Shown here piece after piece: positions 8,264 through 17,365 of a stretch of 55,953 bases of DNA. Below the pieces are notes generated by a model, which saw only the letters and a program-made list of their open reading frames with translations, searched no databases and was not told the DNA's origin. This DNA is from UBA9619 sp964630665 (GTDB lineage: Bacteria; Pseudomonadota; Gammaproteobacteria; Arenicellales; UBA868), in assembly GCA_964630665.1 (NCBI GenBank), contig CAZVVN010000013.1, forward strand, positions 1 through 55,953. Direction: 5' to 3'. Position 1 is the stretch's first letter. The number at the start of each line of letters is the position of its first letter. The translations under genes were made by a program, and so were the position numbers.

Positions 8264-9361
8264 ATGGGTGCCTACATCGTTCGCCGGCTGCTGCTCATGA
8301 TCCCTACGCTGCTTGCGATCATGGTGATCAACTTTGTGGTCATCCAAATCGCCCCGGGTGGGCCGGTCGAACAGGTCATCTCCCAGCTGACTGGCGTCGG
8401 CAGCGACATTACCGAGCGCGTAACACGGACCGGCACCAGCGAGACCCTGACCCATTCTGCCAGCGAGACAAGCACCGGCAAATACCGCGGGGCGCAGGGT
8501 CTGGATCCGGACTTCATCAAGGCGCTGGAGAAACAGTTCGGCTTTGATCAGCCGCTGCACGTGCGTTTCACCATCATGATGAAAAACTACCTGGTGTTTG
8601 ATTTCGGTGAGAGCTTCTTTCGCAATCGCAAGGTCATCGACCTGGTGCTCGACAAGATGCCGGTCTCCATATCGCTCGGCATCTGGACCACACTGCTGGC
8701 CTATCTGATTTCGATCCCGCTGGGCATCGCCAAGGCGGTGCGTGATGGCAGCCGCTTCGACGTCTGGAGCAGTATGGTCGTGATCATCGGCATGGCCATT
8801 CCGGGATTCCTGTTCGCTGTCTTTCTGCTGGTTTTCTTTGCCGGTGGCAGCTACCTCGACTGGTTTCCACTTGCCGGACTGACCTCGGAGAACTGGGATA
8901 CGCTTTCCTGGTGGGGACGGATCACCGACTACCTGTGGCACGTCACTTTGCCGGTTATCGCGATGACGATCGGTGGCTTTGCGACGCTGGCCATGCTGAC
9001 CAAGAATTCGTTTCTCGATCAGATCAACCAGCAGTACGTGCTGACCGCCAGAGCCAAAGGACTTTCCCAGGGCCGGGTGCTCTACGGCCATGTGTTCCGC
9101 AATGCGATGCTGATCGTGATCGCCGGCTTTCCGGGTGCTTTTGTCGGCATCCTGTTCACAGGCTCACTGATGATCGAGATCATCTTCTCCCTCGATGGCC
9201 TGGGTCTACTGGGGTTCGAAGCGGCCTTCAAGCGCGACTACCCGGTGATGTTCGGTACTTTGTTTTTCTTCTCCCTGCTGGGCCTGATCATGAACCTGGC
9301 CGGTGACCTGATGTACACGGTAGTCGATCCCCGAATTGATTTCGAGGGCCGTGAGGTATGA
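8264..9361 (+). CDS. yejB: Microcin C/peptide ABC transporter permease YejB
   Basis: A 365-residue inner-membrane permease. It begins MGAYIVRRLLLMIPTLLAIMV, the hallmark first helix of DppB/OppB/YejB proteins. A periplasmic loop of about 90 residues follows, and then the EAA-like cytoplasmic loop (TARAKGLSQGRVLYGHVFRNA) that contacts the ATPase. The long loop with GVGSDITERVTRTG is typical of YejB rather than DppB. The start has CGGAGACAG upstream. It overlaps yejE by four bases (ATGA). Confidence 0.92.
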   Translation: MGAYIVRRLLLMIPTLLAIMVINFVVIQIAPGGPVEQVISQLTGVGSDITERVTRTGTSETLTHSASETSTGKYRGAQGLDPDFIKALEKQFGFDQPLHVRFTIMMKNYLVFDFGESFFRNRKVIDLVLDKMPVSISLGIWTTLLAYLISIPLGIAKAVRDGSRFDVWSSMVVIIGMAIPGFLFAVFLLVFFAGGSYLDWFPLAGLTSENWDTLSWWGRITDYLWHVTLPVIAMTIGGFATLAMLTKNSFLDQINQQYVLTARAKGLSQGRVLYGHVFRNAMLIVIAGFPGAFVGILFTGSLMIEIIFSLDGLGLLGFEAAFKRDYPVMFGTLFFFSLLGLIMNLAGDLMYTVVDPRIDFEGREV

Positions 9362-10398
9362 AGAATGTACACGACAGTTTCAGCCCCATTATCCAGAGGC
9401 GCATTCAGAACTTTCGGGCCAATCGCCGGGGCTGGTGGTCGTTGTGGATTTTTCTGGCACTGTTCCTGGTGTCTTTGTTCGCCGAGTTTGTTGCCAATGA
9501 CAAGCCGCTGTTGGTCCGCTACAACGGCAGCTTTTATGTGCCGGTTCTGAAGGCCTACCCGGAAACTGAGTTCGGCGGTGATTTTCTCACCGAAGCCGAT
9601 TACCGCAGCCCTTTTGTTGCTGAGTTGATCAACCGTGACGGCTGGATGATCTGGCCACCCATCCGCTACCACCACCGTAGCGTCGCCTGGGACCTAACCG
9701 GCCCGGCACCGTCTCGGCCAGACAGCACCCACTGGCTGGGCACCGACGACCAGGCCCGTGACGTGGTCGCCCGGGTGATCTACGGTTTCCGGATATCGGT
9801 ACTGTTCGGTTTTACCCTGACGATCGTCAGTGCGATCATCGGCGTAGCAGCGGGCGCCGTACAGGGCTATTTTGGCGGCTGGCTGGACCTTGCCTTTCAG
9901 CGTTTCATAGAAGTCTGGTCCAGCATACCCACATTGTTTCTGCTGATCATTCTGATCAGCGTAGTCGAACCGAACTTCTGGTGGCTGCTTGGATTAATGC
10001 TGCTGTTCTCCTGGATGGGCTTTGTAGGCGTGGTTCGGGCAGAGTTTCTGCGCGCCCGCAACTTTGAGTATGTGCGCGCGGCACGCGCACTCGGGGTCGG
10101 CGATGCGATCATCATCGTGCGCCACGTGCTGCCCAACGCGATGGTCGCAACGATCACCTTCATGCCCTTTACACTGGCGGGTTCGGTCACGGCACTCACC
10201 GCTCTTGATTTTCTCGGTATCGGCCTGCCGCCAGGTTCGGCCTCTTTGGGAGAACTGCTTGGGCAGGGCAAGGCTAACCTGCAGGCCCCGTGGCTCGGCC
10301 TGACAGGATTTCTTGTCATCGGATTGATGCTGAGTCTGCTGATCTTTGTCGGTGAAGCGGTCCGTGATGCATTTGATCCCAGAAAAAACGTAGCTTGA
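9358..10398 (+). CDS. yejE: Microcin C/peptide ABC transporter permease YejE
   Basis: A 346-residue permease forming the heterodimer partner of YejB. The N-terminus SPIIQRRIQNFRANRRGWWSLWIF and the periplasmic segment ending in SRPDSTHWLGTDDQARDVVARVIYGF are classic YejE. The cytoplasmic loop RAARALGVGDAIIIVRHVLPNA is the ATPase contact. Translation is coupled to yejB through an ATGA overlap. Confidence 0.93.
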   Translation: MKNVHDSFSPIIQRRIQNFRANRRGWWSLWIFLALFLVSLFAEFVANDKPLLVRYNGSFYVPVLKAYPETEFGGDFLTEADYRSPFVAELINRDGWMIWPPIRYHHRSVAWDLTGPAPSRPDSTHWLGTDDQARDVVARVIYGFRISVLFGFTLTIVSAIIGVAAGAVQGYFGGWLDLAFQRFIEVWSSIPTLFLLIILISVVEPNFWWLLGLMLLFSWMGFVGVVRAEFLRARNFEYVRAARALGVGDAIIIVRHVLPNAMVATITFMPFTLAGSVTALTALDFLGIGLPPGSASLGELLGQGKANLQAPWLGLTGFLVIGLMLSLLIFVGEAVRDAFDPRKNVA

Positions 10399-10400
10399 AC

Positions 10401-12044
10401 ATGGCGCGGTCTTCCCCTCACCCGGAACCTCTGCTCACGATCGATGATCTGTCGGTGACCTTCAGCACAGCGTCGGGACCCATCGAGGCGGTGCGCCATG
10501 CCAGTCTTACTGTTAGCCGAAGTGAGACGGTCGCTCTGGTCGGCGAAAGCGGTTCCGGAAAGTCGGTGACTGCTCTTTCCATATTGGGGCTGCTTCCTTA
10601 TCCGAAGGCCCGTCATCCAGGCGGTAGCATACGCTTTGACCATCAGGAACTGCTCGGCGCGGATGAGAAAACACTGATGTCCGTCCGCGGTGACCGAATC
10701 GCGATGATTTTTCAGGAACCGATGACGTCGCTGAACCCTCTGCACGTCGTTGAAAAACAGATCGCCGAGACGCTGAAACTGCGGAACAATCTAGACGATC
10801 AACAAGCCCGTGAGAAGGTTCTTGAGCTCCTGCGCCTGGTTCACATACCAGAGCCCGAGTCCCGATTGACGGCTTACCCGCACCAGCTTTCCGGTGGTCA
10901 ACGCCAAAGAGTCATGATCGCGATGGCGCTGGCCAACGAGCCCGGCCTACTCATCGCAGACGAGCCGACCACGGCAGTGGACGTCACCACCCAGGCCCAG
11001 ATCCTCGATCTGATCACCGAGTTAAGAAATAACCTCGCGATGGGTGTGCTACTCATTACCCATGACCTGGACGTGGTGCGGAAAACAGCTGACCGGGTCT
11101 ACGTGATGCGCCGTGGCCAGATCATCGAAGACGGCCACACCGATTCGGTTCTTAGTCACCCCAAGCAGGCCTACACACGGCAACTCGTCGAAGCAGAACC
11201 CCACCGACTGACCCGGTCGATCCCGGAAAATTCCCCGGTCGTACTGCGGGGCAATCAGATCCAGGTCTGGTTTCCGATCAAGAAGGGCGTGCTGCGAAAG
11301 ACTGTCGATCACATCAAGGCCGCCGACAACGTCAGTCTCGCCATCCGTGCGGGCGAGACGGTCGGGGTGGTTGGAGAGAGCGGTTCCGGAAAAACCTCCC
11401 TGGCCCTGGCGTTGCTGCGCCTCATATCATCTCGCGGCGAGATCGAACTGCTCGGTCATCCTCTTCAGGCATTGCGCCAGCGCCGGCTCAAGCCACTGCG
11501 CCGCAAAATGCAGGTCGTCTTCCAGGATCCCTATGGCAGTCTGAGCCCAAGGCTATCCGTTAACCAGATCGTCGCCGAGGGCCTTGTGGCCCACGGGATC
11601 GGCACGGAAACAGAACGTGATGCCCGTGTCATTGAAGCGCTGGAGGGAGTGGGCCTCGATCAGACCAGTCGCCACCGCTACCCCCACGAGTTCTCCGGCG
11701 GCCAACGCCAGAGGATTGCGCTCGCCAGAGCCATGATCATGCAACCTGATGTGCTGGTGCTCGATGAACCCACCTCGGCCCTGGACCGCTCCGTACAGGT
11801 GCAGATGATCGATCTGCTGCAAAGACTACAGCGAGAACACGCGCTGGCTTATCTCTTTATCAGCCACGATCTCAGGGTGATTCGTGCCTTGAGTGATCAG
11901 ATTATCGTGATGCGGAGGGGTAAAGTAGTGGAACAGGGTCATGCTGACACAATCTTCAGTAACCCGACTCATCCTTACACCCGTGCCCTGATGTCGGCAG
12001 CCTTTGACCTCGCGGTGTCAGACGAAACTGCCCTCGCACAATAA
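10401..12044 (+). CDS. yejF: Peptide ABC transporter ATP-binding protein YejF (fused dimer)
   Basis: A 547-residue protein with two complete nucleotide-binding domains, powering YejB/YejE. Domain 1 has Walker A GESGSGKS near residues 48-55, signature LSGGQRQRV near 164 and Walker B LLIADEP. Domain 2 has Walker A GESGSGKT near 324-331 and signature FSGGQRQRI near 431. Each ends in an oligopeptide-transporter C-terminal extension (SHPKQAYTRQL; SNPTHPYTRAL). The ATG at 10401 is preferred; an in-frame TTG at 10395 overlaps the yejE stop and could be the real coupled start. Confidence 0.92.
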   Translation: MARSSPHPEPLLTIDDLSVTFSTASGPIEAVRHASLTVSRSETVALVGESGSGKSVTALSILGLLPYPKARHPGGSIRFDHQELLGADEKTLMSVRGDRIAMIFQEPMTSLNPLHVVEKQIAETLKLRNNLDDQQAREKVLELLRLVHIPEPESRLTAYPHQLSGGQRQRVMIAMALANEPGLLIADEPTTAVDVTTQAQILDLITELRNNLAMGVLLITHDLDVVRKTADRVYVMRRGQIIEDGHTDSVLSHPKQAYTRQLVEAEPHRLTRSIPENSPVVLRGNQIQVWFPIKKGVLRKTVDHIKAADNVSLAIRAGETVGVVGESGSGKTSLALALLRLISSRGEIELLGHPLQALRQRRLKPLRRKMQVVFQDPYGSLSPRLSVNQIVAEGLVAHGIGTETERDARVIEALEGVGLDQTSRHRYPHEFSGGQRQRIALARAMIMQPDVLVLDEPTSALDRSVQVQMIDLLQRLQREHALAYLFISHDLRVIRALSDQIIVMRRGKVVEQGHADTIFSNPTHPYTRALMSAAFDLAVSDETALAQ

Positions 12045-12181
12045 ACACCATTCGATCGACCGTTCCGCCGGTCTGTAACATCGGTTCAATGCTGGAACAA
12101 ACAACGTTAAACTAATCTCAAGCGGTCAAGCTTTGGTCGCACACCCATTGGCTGCTCAACAGCAGATCGCAGGAGGCTGAA

Positions 12182-12895
12182 ATGGAGCACACCGATTCTC
12201 ACACAGTCAGCTATCAGGCACTCACCCAGGTCAGGATTCTCCAGTCGCTGGGCTCCGGTGAACTGACTGATCTTGCCAGCAATTGTCAGTGGAAAAGGTA
12301 CGCCACCGGTGAGGAGATCGTCGCAGAGCGGGAAGAAACCAGCGACATCCATTTTGTCTGCCAGGGGCGAGTCAGTGCCAAAACTTATTCCAGCAGCGGG
12401 AAAGAAGTGACTTACGCCGAACTGACTGCGGGAGCAGTTTTCGGTGAACTTGCCGCGATCGACGGGAAGCCCCGATCGGCATTTATCGTTGCTATCGAGG
12501 AGAGTCTGATTGCGTCAGTCAGTGACAGCTTTTTCCGACAATTCCTGGAAAAAAATCCACCTGTCGTCTGGAATCTGCTCAAGGATCTTGCAGGCCGACT
12601 GCGGGATATGGACGAAAAAATCTTTGAGTTCAGCACGCTGGGCGCCCGCAACCGTATTCACGCAGAACTGCTCAGACTATCCCGCGAAGCCACCCACGAC
12701 GGTGATCTGCTCAAGGTCTCACCAGCGCCTACCCATGCCGATCTCGCCAGCAGAACCAACACCACCCGCGAAAGCGTGACCCGTGAACTGAGCCACCTGA
12801 AAAAAATCGGCCTGCTGGAGGCTGACCGGCATCACCTGGTGATCCATGACATCGACACCCTGAGTCGGATCGTGCACGAGGTGGTAGACCACTAA
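12182..12895 (+). CDS. Crp/Fnr family transcriptional regulator
   Basis: A 237-residue DNA-binding regulator. An N-terminal cyclic-nucleotide-binding beta-roll contains the phosphate-binding cassette FGELAAIDGKPRSAF, where the Glu and Arg needed for cAMP-type ligands are both kept. A long dimerisation helix follows. A C-terminal winged helix has the recognition segment ADLASRTNTTRESVTRELSHLKK. There is no N-terminal Cys cluster, so it is not a classic Fnr. AGGAGG precedes the ATG. It is convergent with the export cassette that ends 36 bp away, and it is a candidate regulator of that cassette or of yej; this is inference from position. Confidence 0.88.
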   Translation: MEHTDSHTVSYQALTQVRILQSLGSGELTDLASNCQWKRYATGEEIVAEREETSDIHFVCQGRVSAKTYSSSGKEVTYAELTAGAVFGELAAIDGKPRSAFIVAIEESLIASVSDSFFRQFLEKNPPVVWNLLKDLAGRLRDMDEKIFEFSTLGARNRIHAELLRLSREATHDGDLLKVSPAPTHADLASRTNTTRESVTRELSHLKKIGLLEADRHHLVIHDIDTLSRIVHEVVDH

Positions 12896-12927
12896 CTTCC
12901 CGGGCAGCTCCGTGGCTTGGTGTGATT

Positions 12928-12956
12928 CGCTCAGAAACCCTGCCAGTTTCTGAGCG
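12928..12956. terminator. Perfect 11-bp inverted repeat between convergent genes
   Basis: CGCTCAGAAAC (12928-12938) and GTTTCTGAGCG (12946-12956) are exact complements around a 7-base loop. The hairpin includes the stop codon of the HlyD-like gene. There is no T-tract on either side, so it is not a textbook Rho-independent terminator. It may act as a bidirectional 3' end or mRNA-stabilising hairpin. Confidence 0.4.
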
Positions 12957-14418
12957 CCGGCACGACGAAGGACAACGGTGGTCGCCGTTTGATCACGGTC
13001 CTGGCAACCAGCGTGGTGCCGGCAGCAACAGCAAATTCCGTACCGCCACCAGGCGACCAGAGGTAGCCGCTGGGATGGCCTTTATCAACCCGTAGTTCTG
13101 CCACTACTTCGATCCTCGATCCGGCGCCTGCCAGCTGGGCTGCCAGGTAATTGTTGCCTATGGTCAACGCGGCAGCTTCGGGAGTTACGGGCAGCTTGGA
13201 GACCGATTTGACCGTCGCCAGCAGCGTTCTTGAGCCTGTGGCAGCCACCGAGGTCGCTGGACCAGGTCCGGTTGCAGGTACCGGCATCAGCAGTTCCACA
13301 TGCATACCCGGCTCGATTTTTTTGCCGGCACTGATCGGGTAATAACCGACAACCTCCAGTACATCGGAATCCTCGCGCGTGTCGAGTACAGCGATCTCAC
13401 CGCCCGGGGCGACGACAGCGCCTTCCCCAACTGTCAGTTCGAGAACCCGACCCTGTACCGGACTGCGAATCTCACTGTTCTCGCGGAGACGCTCGCTCAG
13501 CCCATCGAGATGGCGGGTCAGGCGGGCATGCTTGAGTCGATCCTGGTGATCCACTTCAGCCACTTCTCGGTCGAGCCGCGCTGATTCGGTCAGGGCGCTT
13601 AACAGTTCCTGCCGGAGAGACTCTATGGTCTGTTCACGCTCTTCGGCTTCCTTGGCGGTCTGCAGATACCTGTCTGCCGCGGCAATCCGCGAACGGTTGA
13701 GTTCCAAGCGTTTGACATCAACCTGCGCCAGCACGACCTGCTGATCGGTAGTTGCTTCCCGGACTGCAAACAGATCCTCTTCGGTCAACAGCTCTTTTGC
13801 TCTCAACTGCCGGGCTCGTTCAAGCCGTGCTTTCAGCTCACGATCCTGCCGCGACTCGAGCTCTTTCAGACGCAGGAGTTCCTTCTCCTGCTGGCTGAAA
13901 AATTTGCGCTCCTCGTCTATGGATGAACTCGTTGCTACCCTCAGGTCTCGGGATTCTCTCTCGATGACTTCGATCCGTTTTTCAATAGCCTGACGCCTGG
14001 CAAGCAGGCTCTGGCGTTCCAGGGCCACGGTTTTGTCATACAGCAGCCTGGCTTCAGCCTGTGCGGCTGTCTGTTCAGCAAGCTCTTCCCGCACCGATTC
14101 GATTTCCTTCTCCAGCAGCGGCTGTCCAACCAGTGCCAAAACCTGGTCACGCCGGATGTCACCGCCCGGCTGGACCTGCCAGCTTTCAATCCGCCCGTGG
14201 GTACTCGACTCCAGGGCCATGACAGAGTAACGGCTGACCACAACAGCGTTACCGGAGACGGTGATCGGTAAGCGGCCCATCACAAGATAACCGAGCGCAC
14301 AGACCAGAATCACACCCAGTACAGCCACAACGAGAGTGCCCGTTGATCGCACCACGGGCAGAAACCGGGCGATATCTTCCGGTGAACGCAGGTCGGAACG
14401 GTTCGATTGGTCTGTCAT
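12931..14418 (-). CDS. NHLP bacteriocin-system secretion protein, HlyD-like (second adaptor)
   Basis: A 495-residue membrane-fusion/adaptor protein. A short cytosolic N-terminus (SPEDIARFLPVVRSTG) precedes one membrane helix at about 28-48. Then come a lipoyl-like half-motif, a long charged coiled coil of roughly 95-300 (rich in E, R, L, K) and a beta-barrel region. The LRSPEDIARF-type start is shared with the other HlyD-like protein in the cassette (LRSPEQLDEPLRV), a feature of NHLM HlyD proteins. It is the last gene of the cassette, 40 bp after the second ABC gene. It should link the inner-membrane ABC exporter to the periplasm or an outer-membrane exit; no TolC gene is present nearby. Confidence 0.85.
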   Translation of the reverse strand: MTDQSNRSDLRSPEDIARFLPVVRSTGTLVVAVLGVILVCALGYLVMGRLPITVSGNAVVVSRYSVMALESSTHGRIESWQVQPGGDIRRDQVLALVGQPLLEKEIESVREELAEQTAAQAEARLLYDKTVALERQSLLARRQAIEKRIEVIERESRDLRVATSSSIDEERKFFSQQEKELLRLKELESRQDRELKARLERARQLRAKELLTEEDLFAVREATTDQQVVLAQVDVKRLELNRSRIAAADRYLQTAKEAEEREQTIESLRQELLSALTESARLDREVAEVDHQDRLKHARLTRHLDGLSERLRENSEIRSPVQGRVLELTVGEGAVVAPGGEIAVLDTREDSDVLEVVGYYPISAGKKIEPGMHVELLMPVPATGPGPATSVAATGSRTLLATVKSVSKLPVTPEAAALTIGNNYLAAQLAGAGSRIEVVAELRVDKGHPSGYLWSPGGGTEFAVAAGTTLVARTVIKRRPPLSFVVPALRNWQGF

Positions 14419-14458
14419 GCGGTCCTGGTGCGTTCAGATTGGTTGATGATCATCCCGC

Positions 14459-17365
14459 TCAAACCAGTTGCCGGCTGATCAGGTCCCGGAAGATCCCGGG
14501 TGTTTTGCTGAGCTCGGCGAAGGTGCCCTGCTGGGCGAGCTTGCCCCGGTCCAGCACATAGAGCCGGTCTGCGTTTCGAATGGTACTGAGACGATGGGCG
14601 ATCACCAGGCGTGTGACACGGCGTCGGTCGAGCGCCTCTGTCACCACCGACTGGGTCCGGTTGTCAAGCGCACTGGTGGCCTCATCAAAAAACACCATTT
14701 TAGGTCTGGCGACCAGTGCCCGAGCGATCAACAGACGCTGACGCTGACCGCCAGACAGGTTGGCCCCGCCTTCTGCGACCACCGTGTGAATTCCCATTGG
14801 CATCTGATCAATATCGTCGGAAAGACCTGCGTCGGCGGCAGCCTCCCATGCTTCAGAATGGGAGACCTGGACATGGTTGGCGATGTTTTCGAAGATACTG
14901 CCCGAGTTCAGCCGACCGTTCTGCAGAACTGTACCGATCTGCCGCCGGACGGCAATGACATCCAGCCCCACAAGATCCTTACCGTCGTAGAGCACCCGGC
15001 CCTCCTCCGGCCGGTCAAAACCCAGCAACAACCGCAACAAGGTGGATTTGCCGGAGCCCGATGAACCGACGATCGCGACGAGTTCCCCGGGTTGTATATC
15101 CAGACTCACACCGTCGAGGACCACCGGTCCGTTTTCGTGGTACCGAAAAACCACATTGTCCAGTGTGATGCGGCCGCTTAGACGTCCCGGATCCACAGCA
15201 TCGGCGCCGACCTCCAGTTCTCCTTCGAGAATCGGCTTAACGCGCTTGGCTTTGACCATCGTGTCAATGATGCTGACGATGGTGTTACTGATTGCGGACC
15301 AGCCGGAGAGGTAGAGAACAAATGCCGTGTTGAACGCAATAAAAGTACCCATCGTCATTGTGTTCGCACCCGCCGGCCTCAAGCCGACCAACAGATCCGT
15401 CGCGACCCAGAACAGCAGACCGGTGGCAACAGGTGACAGAGCGATGTGAAACAATGCAACCGCGTCAGATAGTTTATCGATGGTCAGTTCGAGTTTGAGT
15501 TGTGGCGTGTAACGTGAGGCCCAGTGGCTGAAGGCCCGGTACTCGCTCCCCGTCAAGCGCAGTTTGGGAACGTTACCAATCAACTCGATGACCATGCCGT
15601 GGAAGGCTCCGGCCATTTCCATCAAGCGGAACGACAGGCGCTGAATGACATAACTGGAAACGATAGTCACGATCATCACGAGAATTCCGATCCAGAAAGC
15701 GATGACGGCTAGATCGGGACTGTAGTGCCACAACAGACCAAAATTGAGCAGCGCCAGGATGCCGGACACCAGCGGGCGCAATGTCGCCACGCCCAGTTCC
15801 CGGTTGATGTCACTGACCGCGTCGACACGAGTTTGCAGGTCGCCGCTCGAATAAGTTCTGAAAAATGCCGGACTGAGCTGCAGAACCCGATCCCAGGTTG
15901 CCGCCTGCGACATGATCTCCCGGCGTATGCCCAACCGAATCGATGCCATCGCCTGGACGAAACTGAACACTGTTCCGGCCAGGGCCGCAACCAGCAACAG
16001 GGCTGCGATCTCATACAGCATTCTCCGATCTGCCTCGGGTATGGCCGTATCGAACAACACACCGACGGTCCAGGGCACAAGCATCCCGAGCACCGTCGCT
16101 GCTGTACCAGACAGAATGATCAACGCAACATCTCGCAACTGGCCGCGGGCCGTAAACAGCAGCAGGCGGAAGATGTTCTTGACCTGCTGCGGGAGAGGAC
16201 GATAGATCATGCAGGCATCAGGGCACAGTTGTTGACGAAGCTGGTCGTTGAGGCGCTGGCGCTTACCGCCAGGCAGGACCACATCGTAATTGCTTCCCGC
16301 CGGTAGCAGTGCCACAGGCTGCCTTTGCTCTTCTCCCAGAAAACCCAGCAAGGGCCCGGCATCCCGTTTCCACCAGTCCGGTGTCAGCGTGACCTCCCGC
16401 CAGCGCAGGCGCGACGCGCGAGCGATCGGTTCAAGGGGGTGCATTGCACGCTCGATGTTCTCGGAGCCAGCAGGCAAAGAAATTTCGAAGCCAACAGCCT
16501 CACCCAGCACCTGCAGAACGCTGACCAGGTCCGGTTCTCCGGAGGTGAACGTCTCACGCGGATTGAGGACACTGGCCAGTTCCGACAACGCCGTCGCAGT
16601 TTGCTCACGCTCAAGCGAGCGGGCCTGTTTTCTTCTGGCCAGTTCCTGCGCCTCGTCATCGGCGCTCTGCCAGGCAAGATGGCGGATCAGACAATCCTGT
16701 AGCCCTTCAATAGCCTGTGCCATCGACTCACCGTCACCCCAAAGCGTCTCGATCGCTCGCACTTCGATCTGTGCCGGCGCCTCGCCGGCAATCACTGCCA
16801 TAGGGTCAGGCCAAACCACCCAACCGGTCGACGGGTCGCTCTCAAGATGCGCCTTATCGCCCAGGGTGACCTGGCCGTCCAGCACACGAAAACAATACCC
16901 CTGGCCCGCAACTGACGCGACACCTTCAGACCCGGGTACCTCAAAAACGCCTTGTTCGGCCTGTATCACCGGCGCTGGATACAATGTGTCGCCTGCCAGG
17001 TACTGACCGATCTGCTCCGCCCAGGCGATGATCGAGAACTGCAGATCGTCGCCTTGCTCGCGGCTCAACGAACCCGTGTCGATCCGTATAACTTCGGTCT
17101 CTTCCCCGGCAACGGCCAGGATACCGAAACTGCCAGCCTCGAAGACCGGCTGGAGCCCGAAAAGCGTACGTCCGGCTGGAACCCGGAAAAGGTGTCGTCT
17201 GTGACCGGCCGGATTGTCGTTCTCGAACCGTGTACCGAAGACTTCAATCACCCCACGGGTGACCTGCCAGGCCATCCCCGTCCGGTCGGCTACGAGGGGC
17301 TGGTTCCGCCGCAGCACGTAGCGGTGGCCGTCTGGCCCTTCTGACGTTGTCTGCAGTTCAGCCAT
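14459..17365 (-). CDS. NHLP bacteriocin export ABC transporter permease/ATPase (second ABC subunit)
   Basis: A 968-residue ABC protein. The first 400 or so residues are soluble and of unknown function; the first 100 read as a beta-rich, cyclic-nucleotide/cupin-like segment (WQVTRGVIEVFG...FRVPAGRTLFGL), my inference. A six-helix exporter domain follows from about residue 425. A C-terminal nucleotide-binding domain has Walker A GSSGSGKS near 770, signature LSGGQRQRL near 871, Walker B MVFFDEATSALD and the H-loop IAHRLST. No catalytic C39 peptidase is seen in this subunit. The ATG at 17365 lies inside the end of the preceding gene (8-base overlap). It matches the family that pairs with the peptidase-type subunit in NHLM clusters. 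Confidence 0.88.
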   Translation of the reverse strand: MAELQTTSEGPDGHRYVLRRNQPLVADRTGMAWQVTRGVIEVFGTRFENDNPAGHRRHLFRVPAGRTLFGLQPVFEAGSFGILAVAGEETEVIRIDTGSLSREQGDDLQFSIIAWAEQIGQYLAGDTLYPAPVIQAEQGVFEVPGSEGVASVAGQGYCFRVLDGQVTLGDKAHLESDPSTGWVVWPDPMAVIAGEAPAQIEVRAIETLWGDGESMAQAIEGLQDCLIRHLAWQSADDEAQELARRKQARSLEREQTATALSELASVLNPRETFTSGEPDLVSVLQVLGEAVGFEISLPAGSENIERAMHPLEPIARASRLRWREVTLTPDWWKRDAGPLLGFLGEEQRQPVALLPAGSNYDVVLPGGKRQRLNDQLRQQLCPDACMIYRPLPQQVKNIFRLLLFTARGQLRDVALIILSGTAATVLGMLVPWTVGVLFDTAIPEADRRMLYEIAALLLVAALAGTVFSFVQAMASIRLGIRREIMSQAATWDRVLQLSPAFFRTYSSGDLQTRVDAVSDINRELGVATLRPLVSGILALLNFGLLWHYSPDLAVIAFWIGILVMIVTIVSSYVIQRLSFRLMEMAGAFHGMVIELIGNVPKLRLTGSEYRAFSHWASRYTPQLKLELTIDKLSDAVALFHIALSPVATGLLFWVATDLLVGLRPAGANTMTMGTFIAFNTAFVLYLSGWSAISNTIVSIIDTMVKAKRVKPILEGELEVGADAVDPGRLSGRITLDNVVFRYHENGPVVLDGVSLDIQPGELVAIVGSSGSGKSTLLRLLLGFDRPEEGRVLYDGKDLVGLDVIAVRRQIGTVLQNGRLNSGSIFENIANHVQVSHSEAWEAAADAGLSDDIDQMPMGIHTVVAEGGANLSGGQRQRLLIARALVARPKMVFFDEATSALDNRTQSVVTEALDRRRVTRLVIAHRLSTIRNADRLYVLDRGKLAQQGTFAELSKTPGIFRDLISRQLV

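Noticed and set aside
12045..12181. Precursor peptide for the NHLP exporter in the gap after yejF
   Set aside because: No start-to-stop frame of useful length with a GG site; the same is true of the gap at 21597-21729.
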